From Bacteroidota bacterium (lineage in GTDB: Bacteria > Bacteroidota > Bacteroidia > Bacteroidales > JAAUTT01): a stretch of 64,000 nt of DNA. Positions 9,407 to 17,355 of the stretch are shown piece by piece (within the stretch, counting starts at the first letter, position 1; each line of letters begins with the position of its first letter). The notes under the pieces were generated by a model. It made no database searches. It was not told where the DNA came from and saw nothing but the letters and a program-made list of their open reading frames with translations. The stretch lies in contig JAUZOO010000008.1 in NCBI GenBank assembly GCA_030706405.1, forward strand, positions 124,001 to 188,000. The letters run 5' to 3'. A program made the translations under genes and the position numbers.

Positions 9407-9452
9407 AATTAGGTGATTAGGTAGAAAATCATAATTACCCAATCACCTAATT
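9407..9452. terminator. Hairpin between purC and mazG
   Basis: A 17-bp stem with one mismatch (9407-9423 and 9436-9452; AATTAGGTGATT and its complement) and a 12-base loop, located 22 bases downstream of the purC stop. The nearby sequence GATTAGGTAATT is a further partial copy of the same motif. Confidence 0.6.
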
Positions 9453-9474
9453 TCTTAGTTTCTTAATAATTTAG

Positions 9475-10419
9475 TTACTTCTTAAGAAAAGTAACCACAT
9501 TATTTTCAATACGTTTTAGAATATCTTCAGCATCGTCTTTAATAAATTTATCGCCGGTGATGTGTTCGAAAAGTTCGATGTAACGGTCGGAAACCTGGGC
9601 TACAAAATCCTCGGTCATTTCCGGAACGGTTTGTCCTTCCTGTCCCTGGAAGTTGTTTTCGATGAGCCATTGGCGTACAAATTCTTTCGAAAGCTGTTTT
9701 TGTTGTTCGCCTTTGTTCAAACGATCTTCGTAACCTGCGGCATAGAAATAACGCGAGGAATCGGGCGTGTGAATTTCGTCGATGAGGTAAATTTTACCGT
9801 CTTTCTTTCCGAATTCATACTTGGTATCTACCAGAATTAGCCCTTTATCGGCAGCCATTTGCGAACCGCGTTCAAAGAGAGCATAGGTGTAGTTTTCGAG
9901 TGCGGTATAATCGGTTTCGGAAACCAGTCCGGTGCTGATAATTTCTTCGCGTGAGATATCGAGGTCGTGACCTTCGTCTGCCTTAGTCGTTGGAGTGATG
10001 ATCGGTTTCGGAAATTTTTCGTTTTCACGCATTCCTTCGGGAAGGGCAACACCACAAAGAGTTCGTTTTCCGGCTTTGTATTCGCGCCATGCGTGACCAG
10101 TAAGGTAACCACGGATTACCATTTCAACTTTAAAAGGATCGGCTTTGTGACCAACGGTTACCATTGGATCGGGCGAAGCTATTTTCCAGTTCGGAACGAT
10201 GTCGGATGTAGCATCGAGGAACTTGGACGCAATTTGGTTGAGCACCTGTCCCTTGTAAGGGATACCTTTGGGCAATACCACGTCGAAAGCCGAAATACGG
10301 TCGGTTACTACCATTACAAGGTATTCGTCGTTGATGTTATAAACGTCGCGAACTTTACCTACATACTGACCCTTTTGTCCGGGCAGCGTAAATTGGGTTT
10401 TAACAATTGCTTTTGCCAT
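9475..10419 (-). CDS. purC: SAICAR synthase
   Basis: Phosphoribosylaminoimidazole-succinocarboxamide synthase (314 residues) joins aspartate to CAIR with ATP in purine synthesis. Key regions visible are GKVRDVYN near residue 21, [13 protein letters not shown] near 38, the [18 protein letters not shown] region typical of the longer form, [20 protein letters not shown] and [11 protein letters not shown]. The length fits the approximately 310-residue type common in Bacteroidota and yeast-like enzymes rather than the 240-residue E. coli form. It lies 33 bases after the PhoH-like gene on the same strand, suggesting a shared transcript with phoH, purC and possibly mazG. Confidence 0.96.
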   Translation of the reverse strand: MAKAIVKTQFTLPGQKGQYVGKVRDVYNINDEYLVMVVTDRISAFDVVLPKGIPYKGQVLNQIASKFLDATSDIVPNWKIASPDPMVTVGHKADPFKVEMVIRGYLTGHAWREYKAGKRTLCGVALPEGMRENEKFPKPIITPTTKADEGHDLDISREEIISTGLVSETDYTALENYTYALFERGSQMAADKGLILVDTKYEFGKKDGKIYLIDEIHTPDSSRYFYAAGYEDRLNKGEQQKQLSKEFVRQWLIENNFQGQEGQTVPEMTEDFVAQVSDRYIELFEHITGDKFIKDDAEDILKRIENNVVTFLKK

Positions 10420-10452
10420 ATTCTTATGTTCTAAGTTAAAATTCCTGAATCT

Positions 10453-11424
10453 TTAAATCTTTGAATCCTTATTATTGTCCTCGTCTGCTTTGTCGTAAGC
10501 ATTGATGATACGGCTTACCAGACGGTGGCGGACAATATCACGGTTATCGAAAAAGATGGTGGAGATGCCATCGACGTTTTTCAAAATCTTTAACGCATAA
10601 CTAAGCCCAGAGTTCGAACGGTTAGGTAAATCGATCTGCGTAAGGTCGCCGTTAACAATAAATTTTGCATTCTTTCCCATACGGGTAAGGAACATTTTTA
10701 ACTGTCCAACAGTGGTATTCTGGGCTTCGTCGAGGATTACACAGGCATTGTCGAGCGTTCGTCCGCGCATATAGGCTAACGGGGCAATTTGTATGGTTCC
10801 GTCTTCCATCAGCGATTCGAGTTTGCGGGCAGGAATCATGTCGTGCAACGCATCGTATAAAGGCTGAAGGTACGGATCGAGTTTTTCTTTCATATCGCCC
10901 GGGAGAAATCCCAAGTGCTCTCCAGCTTCGACGGCCGGACGGGTTAGAATGATGCGTTTGATGGCCTTACTTCGGAAAGCCATCACGGCAAGGGCAATGG
11001 CGGTGTATGTTTTTCCAGTACCAGCCGGGCCAATGGCGAAAATAAGGTCGTTGCCCCGGAACTCATCAGCCAGCTTTCGCTGATTGACAGTACGTGCTTT
11101 TACCGGTTGCCCGTTATTTCCGTAAACGATAACATCGTCCACGAATTCGCTGAGTTTTAGCGTAGCATCAACGTCGTCGTTAAGGATACTTTCGAGGTCG
11201 TGTTCGGAAAGATTGTTGAATTTATGAAGATAGGAAATCATCAGGTCGAGCTTTTGTTCGAAGTTTATTACTTCGTTTTTTTCACCTAATGCTTTGATTT
11301 CATTGCCTCTGGCAACTAATTTTAAACGAGGAAAAGCGTTGCGGATGCGTTCGTATCTGCTGTTGTTAACGCCGTAAAGGGCTACGGGATCAATACCCTC
11401 CAAATATATCAGCTTTTCAATCAT
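10453..11424 (-). CDS. phoH: PhoH-like ATPase
   Basis: A cytoplasmic P-loop ATPase of the PhoH/YbeZ family (323 residues from the preferred start). Walker A is GPAGTGKT at 132-139 and Walker B is ILDEAQN at 230-236; TRPAVEAGEHLGFLPGD and NGDLTQIDLP are further family signatures. The residues before Walker A (FEQKLDLMISYL, RTVNQRKLAD) match the YbeZ N-domain. An upstream ATG at 11487 would add 21 residues, but MIEKLIYLEG is the usual family beginning, so I use 11424. YbeZ proteins act with the endoribonuclease YbeY in rRNA maturation; the ybeY gene is not here. Exact role in this organism is unproven. Confidence 0.92.
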   Translation of the reverse strand: MIEKLIYLEGIDPVALYGVNNSRYERIRNAFPRLKLVARGNEIKALGEKNEVINFEQKLDLMISYLHKFNNLSEHDLESILNDDVDATLKLSEFVDDVIVYGNNGQPVKARTVNQRKLADEFRGNDLIFAIGPAGTGKTYTAIALAVMAFRSKAIKRIILTRPAVEAGEHLGFLPGDMKEKLDPYLQPLYDALHDMIPARKLESLMEDGTIQIAPLAYMRGRTLDNACVILDEAQNTTVGQLKMFLTRMGKNAKFIVNGDLTQIDLPNRSNSGLSYALKILKNVDGISTIFFDNRDIVRHRLVSRIINAYDKADEDNNKDSKI

Positions 11425-11628
11425 AAATTCTTCATAAATGTGTATTTTTGGCCAATGCAAAATAAACGCATTTTTTTCACTTATCATAAGTTAATTAATG
11501 AGGTTTTGCACAGATTTTACCCGATTTTGAGAGAACCGTAAGGTTTAAAATTCAGGAAAAGGAACGTCCTTGTTTTTCTTCATAAACAAGGTTAATTTCA
11601 CAACCAAACACAAGCTTGTTTTAGCGAA

Positions 11629-12411
11629 ATGACAGTAATAACGCTGACAACTGACTGGGTATTGAACGATTATTACGTTGGAGTTGTTAAAGGGGCAATT
11701 CTTTCGGGCAATGCCGGTGTTTCTATTGTCGATATTACCCATCAGATTTATCCGTTTAACACGGCACAGGCTGCGTTTGTACTGAAGAATTCATTTTCCT
11801 ATTTTCCCGAAGGCTCAATTCACATCATGGCTGTAAATAAAATGGCAGCCAGGGAGCAACCCGAGTATGTTGTGGTTAAACAACAAGGACATTATTTTAT
11901 CGGAGCCAATGATGGTACATTGGGATTGATGTTCGACGAAGACGATGGCGTTGTAGTAAGCATTGAACAGTTTGTAAAAGCCGAAAGTCATATATTTGCG
12001 GCCCTTCACATATTTGTTCCGGTGGCCCTGCATCTTGCTGGTGGTGGAGCAATGGAAGATTTGGGAACTGTACTGCCATCCTTTAAGCGGATGACTCCGT
12101 TACTGGCTATCACTGAAGAATCGGTTATTGCGGGTGTGGTGATTTTTGTCGATTCATACCAGAATGCTATTACTAACATCCGTAGAGATGAGTTTGAACA
12201 AGTACAAAAAGGGCGCAGGTTTGAGATTGTTGTACAGAGTAATCATTATAAGATTAATACAATTAGCAAAAGCTACAACGAAGTGAGTGATGGCGAGCTG
12301 TTAGCCGTGTTTAACTCAGCCGGATTACTTGAGATTGCCATTAACCGTGGAAGTGCCGCTGAACTGTTGAATCTTGGAATAAACTCGAGAGTTAGGGTAA
12401 AATTTTATTAA
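11629..12411 (+). CDS. SAM hydrolase (DUF62 / SAM hydroxide adenosyltransferase)
   Basis: A 260-residue member of the family that includes bacterial fluorinase and chlorinase. Typical members split S-adenosylmethionine to adenosine and methionine using water. Family marks are ITLTTDWxxxDYYVGVVKG at the start (substrate-binding Asp), SIVDITHQIYPFN near 34, IGANDGTLGLMF near 88, and the C-terminal beta domain with FVDSYQNAITNI near 173. The halide-site loop of the halogenases is not evident, so hydrolysis is the better call. It is divergent from phoH and followed after 93 bases by the peptidase. Its physiological purpose in this family is still unclear. Confidence 0.88.
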   Translation: MTVITLTTDWVLNDYYVGVVKGAILSGNAGVSIVDITHQIYPFNTAQAAFVLKNSFSYFPEGSIHIMAVNKMAAREQPEYVVVKQQGHYFIGANDGTLGLMFDEDDGVVVSIEQFVKAESHIFAALHIFVPVALHLAGGGAMEDLGTVLPSFKRMTPLLAITEESVIAGVVIFVDSYQNAITNIRRDEFEQVQKGRRFEIVVQSNHYKINTISKSYNEVSDGELLAVFNSAGLLEIAINRGSAAELLNLGINSRVRVKFY

Positions 12412-12504
12412 CCGATTGAATTGTTTTACCAGCAACAGAATATGGGCAAAAATCCTTAGCCCTTTCTCAATATTATTATAAATTTAGCCCCTAAAATATC
12501 AGAT

Positions 12505-14190
12505 ATGATACGTAAAACCTTACTATTTTCGGCAAGCCTGATCCTGTTATTTGCAGGATGTCAATCTCAAAAATCAAAAGAAATGGAAAAGGAGTTCCAA
12601 ACCTTTATCTCTCAGTTCGAAAAAAAATATGTTCCGCTGACGGTTGAAGGCAACAAAGCCTGGTATAGCGCTGCTGTTTCAGGCAAGAAAGAAGATTACA
12701 AAAAAGCTGCCGACCTGGCTGTACAGCAAACCAAACTCTTTTCGGATAAAGAAGCTTTTAATAAGCTGAAAGCTTTCAAAAAGTCGGGACTGATAAAAGA
12801 CCCGTTGCTGAAACGACAGATGGACCTTTTATACCTCAACTTCCTGGGCAACCAGACAGATACGACCAAGCTGGAAGAGTTGATCCGCGAACAATCGGCG
12901 ATCGAAAACAAATTTGCCGCTTTCCGCACCGTTGCCAATGGCAAGACCCTTTCGGACAACCAGGTTGACAGCATCTTGCGCAGTTCCACCAATTCTGCAG
13001 AACTTGAAAACGTATGGACTTCGAGCAAACTGATAGGCACACAGGTTGCCCCTCAGCTCATAACCCTTGTTAAAAAGCGTAACGAAGTGGCTAAAGAACT
13101 TGGTTTTGCCAACTTCCAAGAGATGAAACTCAAACTCAACGAACAGAACCCAAAAGAAGTAGAAACTCTCTTCGACGAACTCGACAACCTCACCCGCGAC
13201 GCTTTCAAAAAAGCAAAAGGCGAAATCGATGCCTATCTCGCCAAACGGTTTTCGATTCCTGCCGACAAGCTGATGCCATGGCATTATCAGAACCGCTTCT
13301 TCCAGGAAGCTCCTGCAATCTATAACGTTGACCTTGACCAATTTTATAAGAATGTGGACATCTGCAAAGTCGCCGAAACATTTTATAAAGGCATTGGCAT
13401 GCCAGTTGACGACATCATCAAGCGTAGCGACCTCTATGAAAAACCGGGCAAGAACCAGCATGCTTTCAGCTCCGATATCGATCACAGCGGCGACGTCCGC
13501 ATCCTGGTAAACCTGCGCAACGATTCGTACTGGACAAACACCATTCTGCACGAACTCGGCCACAGTGTGTATGCCAAATACAACGATTCCAAACTACCAT
13601 TCCTGCTCCGCGATGCTGCCCATATCCTCACCACCGAAGGCATTGCCAATATGTTCGGACGGTTTAATGCCAATCCCGATTGGATTCGCGATAACCTTCA
13701 CATAAGCGCCGAAAAAGCCAAATCCGTTGCGGCAGATTGCAAAAACACCAACCGCCTGCAACAATTGATTTTTAGCCGCTGGGCACAAGTGATGTTCCGC
13801 TTCGAAAAAGGCATGTACGAAAACCCTGATCAGGATCTGAATAAACTTTGGTGGGATTTGGTTGAAAAGTACCAGATGCTGAAACGTCCGCAAGGCCGTA
13901 ACCAACCCGACTGGGCTTCAAAAATCCACATCGCCACCGTTCCCTGCTATTATCACAATTACCTAATGGGCGATTTGTTTGCCTCGCAGGTATATTATCA
14001 TATCACCGAAAAGGTTCTGAAATCAAAAAATCCGGATAATGAAAGCTTCACCGGGAAACCCGAAGTCGGCAAATTCCTGATTGAACAGATATTCAAGCCC
14101 GGAGCCCGTTATACGTATGATGAACTGCTTGAAAAAGCCACCGGCGAAAAACTTACAGCCAAATATTATGCCCGCCAGTTTGTAAACTAA
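12505..14190 (+). CDS. M2/M3-type zinc peptidase, lipoprotein
   Basis: A 561-residue peptidase related to peptidyl-dipeptidase A (M2). The start carries a lipoprotein signal with Cys19 in LFAGC, so the enzyme is probably anchored in the envelope. The zinc site is HELGH at 349-353 with the third ligand Glu378 in TTEGIANMFGR, the spacing expected of gluzincins. The mostly helical body, with ELDNLTRDAF and the PWHYQNRFFQEAP segment near 253, resembles M2 rather than M3. It would trim peptides from the C-terminus two residues at a time; real substrates are unknown. The small Dabb gene follows after 27 bases and is probably co-transcribed. Confidence 0.9.
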   Translation: MIRKTLLFSASLILLFAGCQSQKSKEMEKEFQTFISQFEKKYVPLTVEGNKAWYSAAVSGKKEDYKKAADLAVQQTKLFSDKEAFNKLKAFKKSGLIKDPLLKRQMDLLYLNFLGNQTDTTKLEELIREQSAIENKFAAFRTVANGKTLSDNQVDSILRSSTNSAELENVWTSSKLIGTQVAPQLITLVKKRNEVAKELGFANFQEMKLKLNEQNPKEVETLFDELDNLTRDAFKKAKGEIDAYLAKRFSIPADKLMPWHYQNRFFQEAPAIYNVDLDQFYKNVDICKVAETFYKGIGMPVDDIIKRSDLYEKPGKNQHAFSSDIDHSGDVRILVNLRNDSYWTNTILHELGHSVYAKYNDSKLPFLLRDAAHILTTEGIANMFGRFNANPDWIRDNLHISAEKAKSVAADCKNTNRLQQLIFSRWAQVMFRFEKGMYENPDQDLNKLWWDLVEKYQMLKRPQGRNQPDWASKIHIATVPCYYHNYLMGDLFASQVYYHITEKVLKSKNPDNESFTGKPEVGKFLIEQIFKPGARYTYDELLEKATGEKLTAKYYARQFVN

Positions 14191-14217
14191 TTCAATATAA
14201 TTTTATAAAACAGTATT

Positions 14218-14520
14218 ATGATTAAACACATTGTAATGTGGAGGGTAAAAGGAACTGACGAAGGTCAGGACCCCAAAGAATCCACCAAAATAATGAAAGA
14301 AAAGCTCGAATCGCTTATCGGAAAAATCGAAGGATTGGTTTCGCTACAGGTAGGCATTAACCAGAATCCCGGAGCCGAAGCCTATGACATCACCTTAATC
14401 ACCGAGCACCTTACCTGGGATGCCCTTCAGTTTTACCAGGATCACCCGCTGCACAAAGAAGCCGGAAAATTCATCGGAAGCGTTAAAAAAGCCAGGGCTG
14501 CGGTGGATTTTGAGTTTTAA
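14218..14520 (+). CDS. Stress-responsive A/B barrel (Dabb) protein
   Basis: A 100-residue single-domain protein of the Dabb family: MIKHIVMWRVK at the start, EGLVSLQVGIN near 39, and YDITLITEHLTWDALQFYQ with HPLHKEAGKFI, giving the ferredoxin-like dimeric barrel. No catalytic residue can be assigned. It follows the peptidase gene by 27 bases. Members have been linked with stress proteins and with some cyclases; none of that can be decided here. Confidence 0.88.
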   Translation: MIKHIVMWRVKGTDEGQDPKESTKIMKEKLESLIGKIEGLVSLQVGINQNPGAEAYDITLITEHLTWDALQFYQDHPLHKEAGKFIGSVKKARAAVDFEF

Positions 14521-14527
14521 AAAATAT

Positions 14528-14594
14528 AAACGCGAAGACGCAATGGCGCAAAAAAATTCTATAATGAATATAATCACTTTGCGTCTTCGCGTTT
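14528..14594. repeat. Inverted repeat with the CGCGAAGACGCAA motif
   Basis: A perfect 16-bp inverted repeat (14528-14543 and 14579-14594; AAACGCGAAGACGCAA) separated by 35 bases that include a diverged further GGCGCAAA. It lies between the convergent Dabb and nitroreductase genes. GCGAAGACGCAA-like words are recalled as dispersed in Bacteroidota intergenic DNA; here it may double as a terminator for both strands. Confidence 0.65.
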
Positions 14595-14602
14595 GGCTAC
14601 TT

Positions 14603-15157
14603 TTAATATCCGTTGAACGAAAGAATCTCCGAAGTATCCTTCCTTATTTTTCGACGAATTTCATCGGAAGCTGCATAGCCCACGGTAATCACAAGCTCCA
14701 CGCGTTTATTGCGGGGAATATTAAGCAATTTCCGCACACCCTTTTCATCAAACCAGCCTAGAATACAGGTTCCTACCCCTTCAACCGTAGCTTGCAAACA
14801 AAACTGAATGGTTGCAATGCCAATGTCGATAAGCGGGTATTCTTTATCTTTCAACACCTGTCCGACAGTAGAAGTAAAATTCGCTTTTTCGCGTACCACT
14901 ACTACATGCACCGGGGCTTGTTTGGTAAAATGGTTCATTGACAAAAGTTTGCTCGAAGTAAGGTCGGCAAGTTTATTTTTAAGCTCAGGGTTATCCACCA
15001 CGATAAACTTCCAAGGTTGCGCATTGCAGGCCGAAGGGGCAATACGCGCCGCTTCGATACAACGAAGAAGCTTTTCCGCTTCCACTGGTTTGGACGAATC
15101 GTAAGCCCGTACGCTCTGGCGGCGGCTAAATAATTCCAATAATTGTTCGGGTTCCAT
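14603..15157 (-). CDS. Nitroreductase-family FMN enzyme
   Basis: A 184-residue NAD(P)H:FMN oxidoreductase-fold protein. FMN-binding marks are RRQSVRAYDSS near residue 11 and APSACNAQPWKFIVV near 42; the C-terminal VELVITVGYAASDE is typical. A start at 15178 would add MFYIKTA, but MEPEQLLELFSRRQSVR at 15157 fits family starts better. The short length puts it among the minimal nitroreductases of anaerobes. Substrate unknown; quinones, flavins or nitro compounds are possibilities. It faces the Dabb gene across an inverted repeat and lies 54 bases downstream of thrH on the same strand. Confidence 0.85.
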   Translation of the reverse strand: MEPEQLLELFSRRQSVRAYDSSKPVEAEKLLRCIEAARIAPSACNAQPWKFIVVDNPELKNKLADLTSSKLLSMNHFTKQAPVHVVVVREKANFTSTVGQVLKDKEYPLIDIGIATIQFCLQATVEGVGTCILGWFDEKGVRKLLNIPRNKRVELVITVGYAASDEIRRKIRKDTSEILSFNGY

Positions 15158-15211
15158 AGCTGTTTTAATGTAAAACAAAAGCCGTTCCTGAAAGAGAAAC
15201 GGCCTTGTTAT

Positions 15212-15811
15212 TTAGATATATTGCAAAAGCAATTTTTTCAGTTCATCGTAAGTGGTGACCACCGGGAACTGCGGAAAATCGTCCATTACATTTTGTGGCG
15301 GACGGAAGAGGATACCGGCATCAGCCTCCTTAAGCATGCTGATATCGTTATACGAATCGCCAAAAGCCACCACTTGGTATTGCATGGTCTTAAAAGCTTT
15401 TACCACTTCGCGTTTCTGATCTTTCTGGCGAAGATTATAACCGGTAACCATGTTCTCGGGCGAAACGGTAAGGTTGTTGCAAAACAACGACGGACGTCCC
15501 AGCTGATTCATAAGCGGATCGGCAAATTCCACAAAAGTATCGGAAACGATATGGATTTGGGCAACCGAACGCACCCAGTCGAGCATTTCTTTGGCTCCTT
15601 CTAAAGGTTCAATAGTAGCAATAACGTTTTGAATATCCTTTAAGGTGAGATTATGTTCTTTAAGAATTTTGATGCGATGGTTCATCAGCACATCATAATC
15701 CTGAATATCACGGGTGGTAAGTTTTAAATCTTCGATCCCGGTCTTTTTGGCAACGTTAATCCAAACTTCCGGAACCCATACTCCTTCTAAATCAGATAAA
15801 AATGCGTACAT
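15212..15811 (-). CDS. thrH: ThrH-type phosphoserine phosphatase / homoserine phosphotransferase
   Basis: A 199-residue HAD-family enzyme that closely resembles Pseudomonas ThrH, which dephosphorylates phosphoserine and can move the phosphate to homoserine. The nucleophile motif is SDLEGVWVPE with Asp7; the DLEG form is typical of ThrH, unlike the DxDGT of SerB. Other matches are TRDIQDYDVLM near 33, VSDTFVEFADPLMNQLG near 88, GYNLRQKDQKR near 124, and the acidic motif FGDSYNDISML near 147. It follows thrA and thrC on the same strand, and no thrB or apgM homolog is visible, so it may supply O-phosphohomoserine to ThrC. A good promoter lies in the gap before it, so it may also be expressed alone for serine synthesis. 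Confidence 0.92.
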   Translation of the reverse strand: MYAFLSDLEGVWVPEVWINVAKKTGIEDLKLTTRDIQDYDVLMNHRIKILKEHNLTLKDIQNVIATIEPLEGAKEMLDWVRSVAQIHIVSDTFVEFADPLMNQLGRPSLFCNNLTVSPENMVTGYNLRQKDQKREVVKAFKTMQYQVVAFGDSYNDISMLKEADAGILFRPPQNVMDDFPQFPVVTTYDELKKLLLQYI

Positions 15812-15828
15812 CTTTGGGCTATTATATA

Positions 15829-15881
15829 ATTGAAAAGTTAAAAGGTTGCAAAGATATAATTACAGCCTTTTAACTTTCAAT
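15829..15881 (-). promoter_or_regulatory. thrH promoter inside an inverted repeat
   Basis: On the minus strand TTG (15878-15880), a 21-base spacer and TATCTTTG (15849-15856) form a good Bacteroidota promoter about 40 bases before the thrH ATG. The same stretch is flanked by an inverted repeat of about 16 bp with one bulged base (15829-15845 and 15866-15881), which would form a hairpin in transcripts coming from thrC. Confidence 0.7.
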
Positions 15882-15901
15882 TTTTCACTTATAATTTGTT
15901 T

Positions 15902-17272
15902 TTATTTGAAATTGGCCATCAAATACTCTTTGAACTTAGCATAATCGTTATTCAAAGGGGTCATGATTTCTTCTTTACCTTCGAGGTTCGACAAGCTTGG
16001 CGGAAGTACCGGGTCTATGTCCAGTATCTCATTAATTTCGTTCGGGAACTTGGCCGGATGGGCAGTTTCGAGCGATACGGCCAGTTGTTCATGACTGTCG
16101 ACATCTATATTGTCGGCATAGAAATGCTGCAAACCAGTCCAACCTACCGAACCATGAGGTTCGAGAAGCACTTTGTGGCTATCGTAAATCCGTTTAATGG
16201 TATTTTCGGTTTCAGCATCACTAATACTTACGGCATACATTTCTTTGGTAAGACGATCAAAATCAGGCTTTTTAAGAATGTTCCCTTTTTCGTCCATTTC
16301 ACCGCCGTAAAGATCGATGATACGGGCCATGTTACTTGGGTGGCCAACATTCATAGCGCTGGAAATACAGTTTTTCGAAGGAACGATAGTTTTGTAATTT
16401 CCACTGTGGAAATATACAGGGACCTCATCGTTAGCATTAGTCGAAATCACAAATTTCTTAACAGGCAATCCCATGTGTTTGGCTATAATACCTCCCATCA
16501 AGTCACCGAAATTCCCGGATGGAACCGAGAAAATGATTTCGTCGTCAATACCCTTGGCAAGACGAGAAAATGCGTAGAAATAATATACCGACTGCGGCAA
16601 TAAACGTCCGATATTGATAGAGTTTGCCGATGAAAGTCCAAGATAGTCGAGGTCAGAGTCTGCAAAAGCTTTTTTCACCAAAGCCTGGCAATCGTCGAAC
16701 TTGCCATCGAGCGAAATCACTGAAATATTATTGTGCAGCGTTGTCATTTGTTTACGCTGACGGTCGGTTACTTCGGTTTCGGGGTAAAGAATTACTACGT
16801 TGATATTGTCCAGACCATAAAAGGCGCTGGCCATGGCGCTTCCGGTATCGCCGGAGGTAGCGGTAAGAATAAGCATCTTACGGTTTTCCTGACGGAGAAA
16901 ATACTGCATTACCTGTCCCATCATGCGGGCAGCAAAATCCTTAAACGAAGCAGTCGGCCCCTGGTCGAGACGCATCAGGTAATTGCGGCCATACACGTTT
17001 TCGAGCGGTACATCGAAGTTATAGGCCGCTTTCAGGAGTGCTTTCAGGTCGTCGGCAGGGATTTCGTCCTGCACAAACTGGCTGATAACCGTGTAGGCTA
17101 TTTCGTGATATTGCATGGAGCTGAATGCAGCAATTTGTTCCTTGCTAAGCTGCGGAATACGTTCGGGCATATAAAGTCCGCGGTCGGGAGCCTGCCCACG
17201 TAACAAAGCTTCACGAAAACTAACTTTCTCCGACTGATGGTTAGTGGAGTAATATTGAATTGGTTGTGACAT
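15902..17272 (-). CDS. thrC: Threonine synthase
   Basis: A 456-residue PLP enzyme that turns O-phosphohomoserine into threonine and phosphate. The PLP lysine is Lys111 in GPTASFKDFAA; TATSGDTGSAM near 137, SANSINIGRLLPQ near 207 and SVPSGNFGDLMGG near 241 are the expected cofactor and phosphate-binding regions. The long N-domain (RGLYMPERIPQLS) marks the E. coli/yeast-like class. It lies 83 bases after thrA on the same strand and before thrH, in the order of the pathway. A possible TAATTTTG box lies at 17297-17304, but without a well-spaced -33 element, so transcription from thrA is likelier. Confidence 0.96.
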   Translation of the reverse strand: MSQPIQYYSTNHQSEKVSFREALLRGQAPDRGLYMPERIPQLSKEQIAAFSSMQYHEIAYTVISQFVQDEIPADDLKALLKAAYNFDVPLENVYGRNYLMRLDQGPTASFKDFAARMMGQVMQYFLRQENRKMLILTATSGDTGSAMASAFYGLDNINVVILYPETEVTDRQRKQMTTLHNNISVISLDGKFDDCQALVKKAFADSDLDYLGLSSANSINIGRLLPQSVYYFYAFSRLAKGIDDEIIFSVPSGNFGDLMGGIIAKHMGLPVKKFVISTNANDEVPVYFHSGNYKTIVPSKNCISSAMNVGHPSNMARIIDLYGGEMDEKGNILKKPDFDRLTKEMYAVSISDAETENTIKRIYDSHKVLLEPHGSVGWTGLQHFYADNIDVDSHEQLAVSLETAHPAKFPNEINEILDIDPVLPPSLSNLEGKEEIMTPLNNDYAKFKEYLMANFK

Positions 17273-17355
17273 GATTTATGTTATCTTTTTACGTTTCAAA
17301 ATTATAGAATTACCCAACTCATTTATAATAATTTAAGTCAAATAACTCCGGTAGT

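Noticed and set aside
10422-10470. Direct-repeat words (TTTAAATCTTTGAATCC) suggesting a small repeat
   Set aside because: Too short and simple to call, and it includes the end of the PhoH-like gene.
12829-13563. A 244-codon frame on the minus strand
   Set aside because: It is opposite the M2-like peptidase and its residues have no domain pattern; GC-rich third positions of the real gene keep it open.
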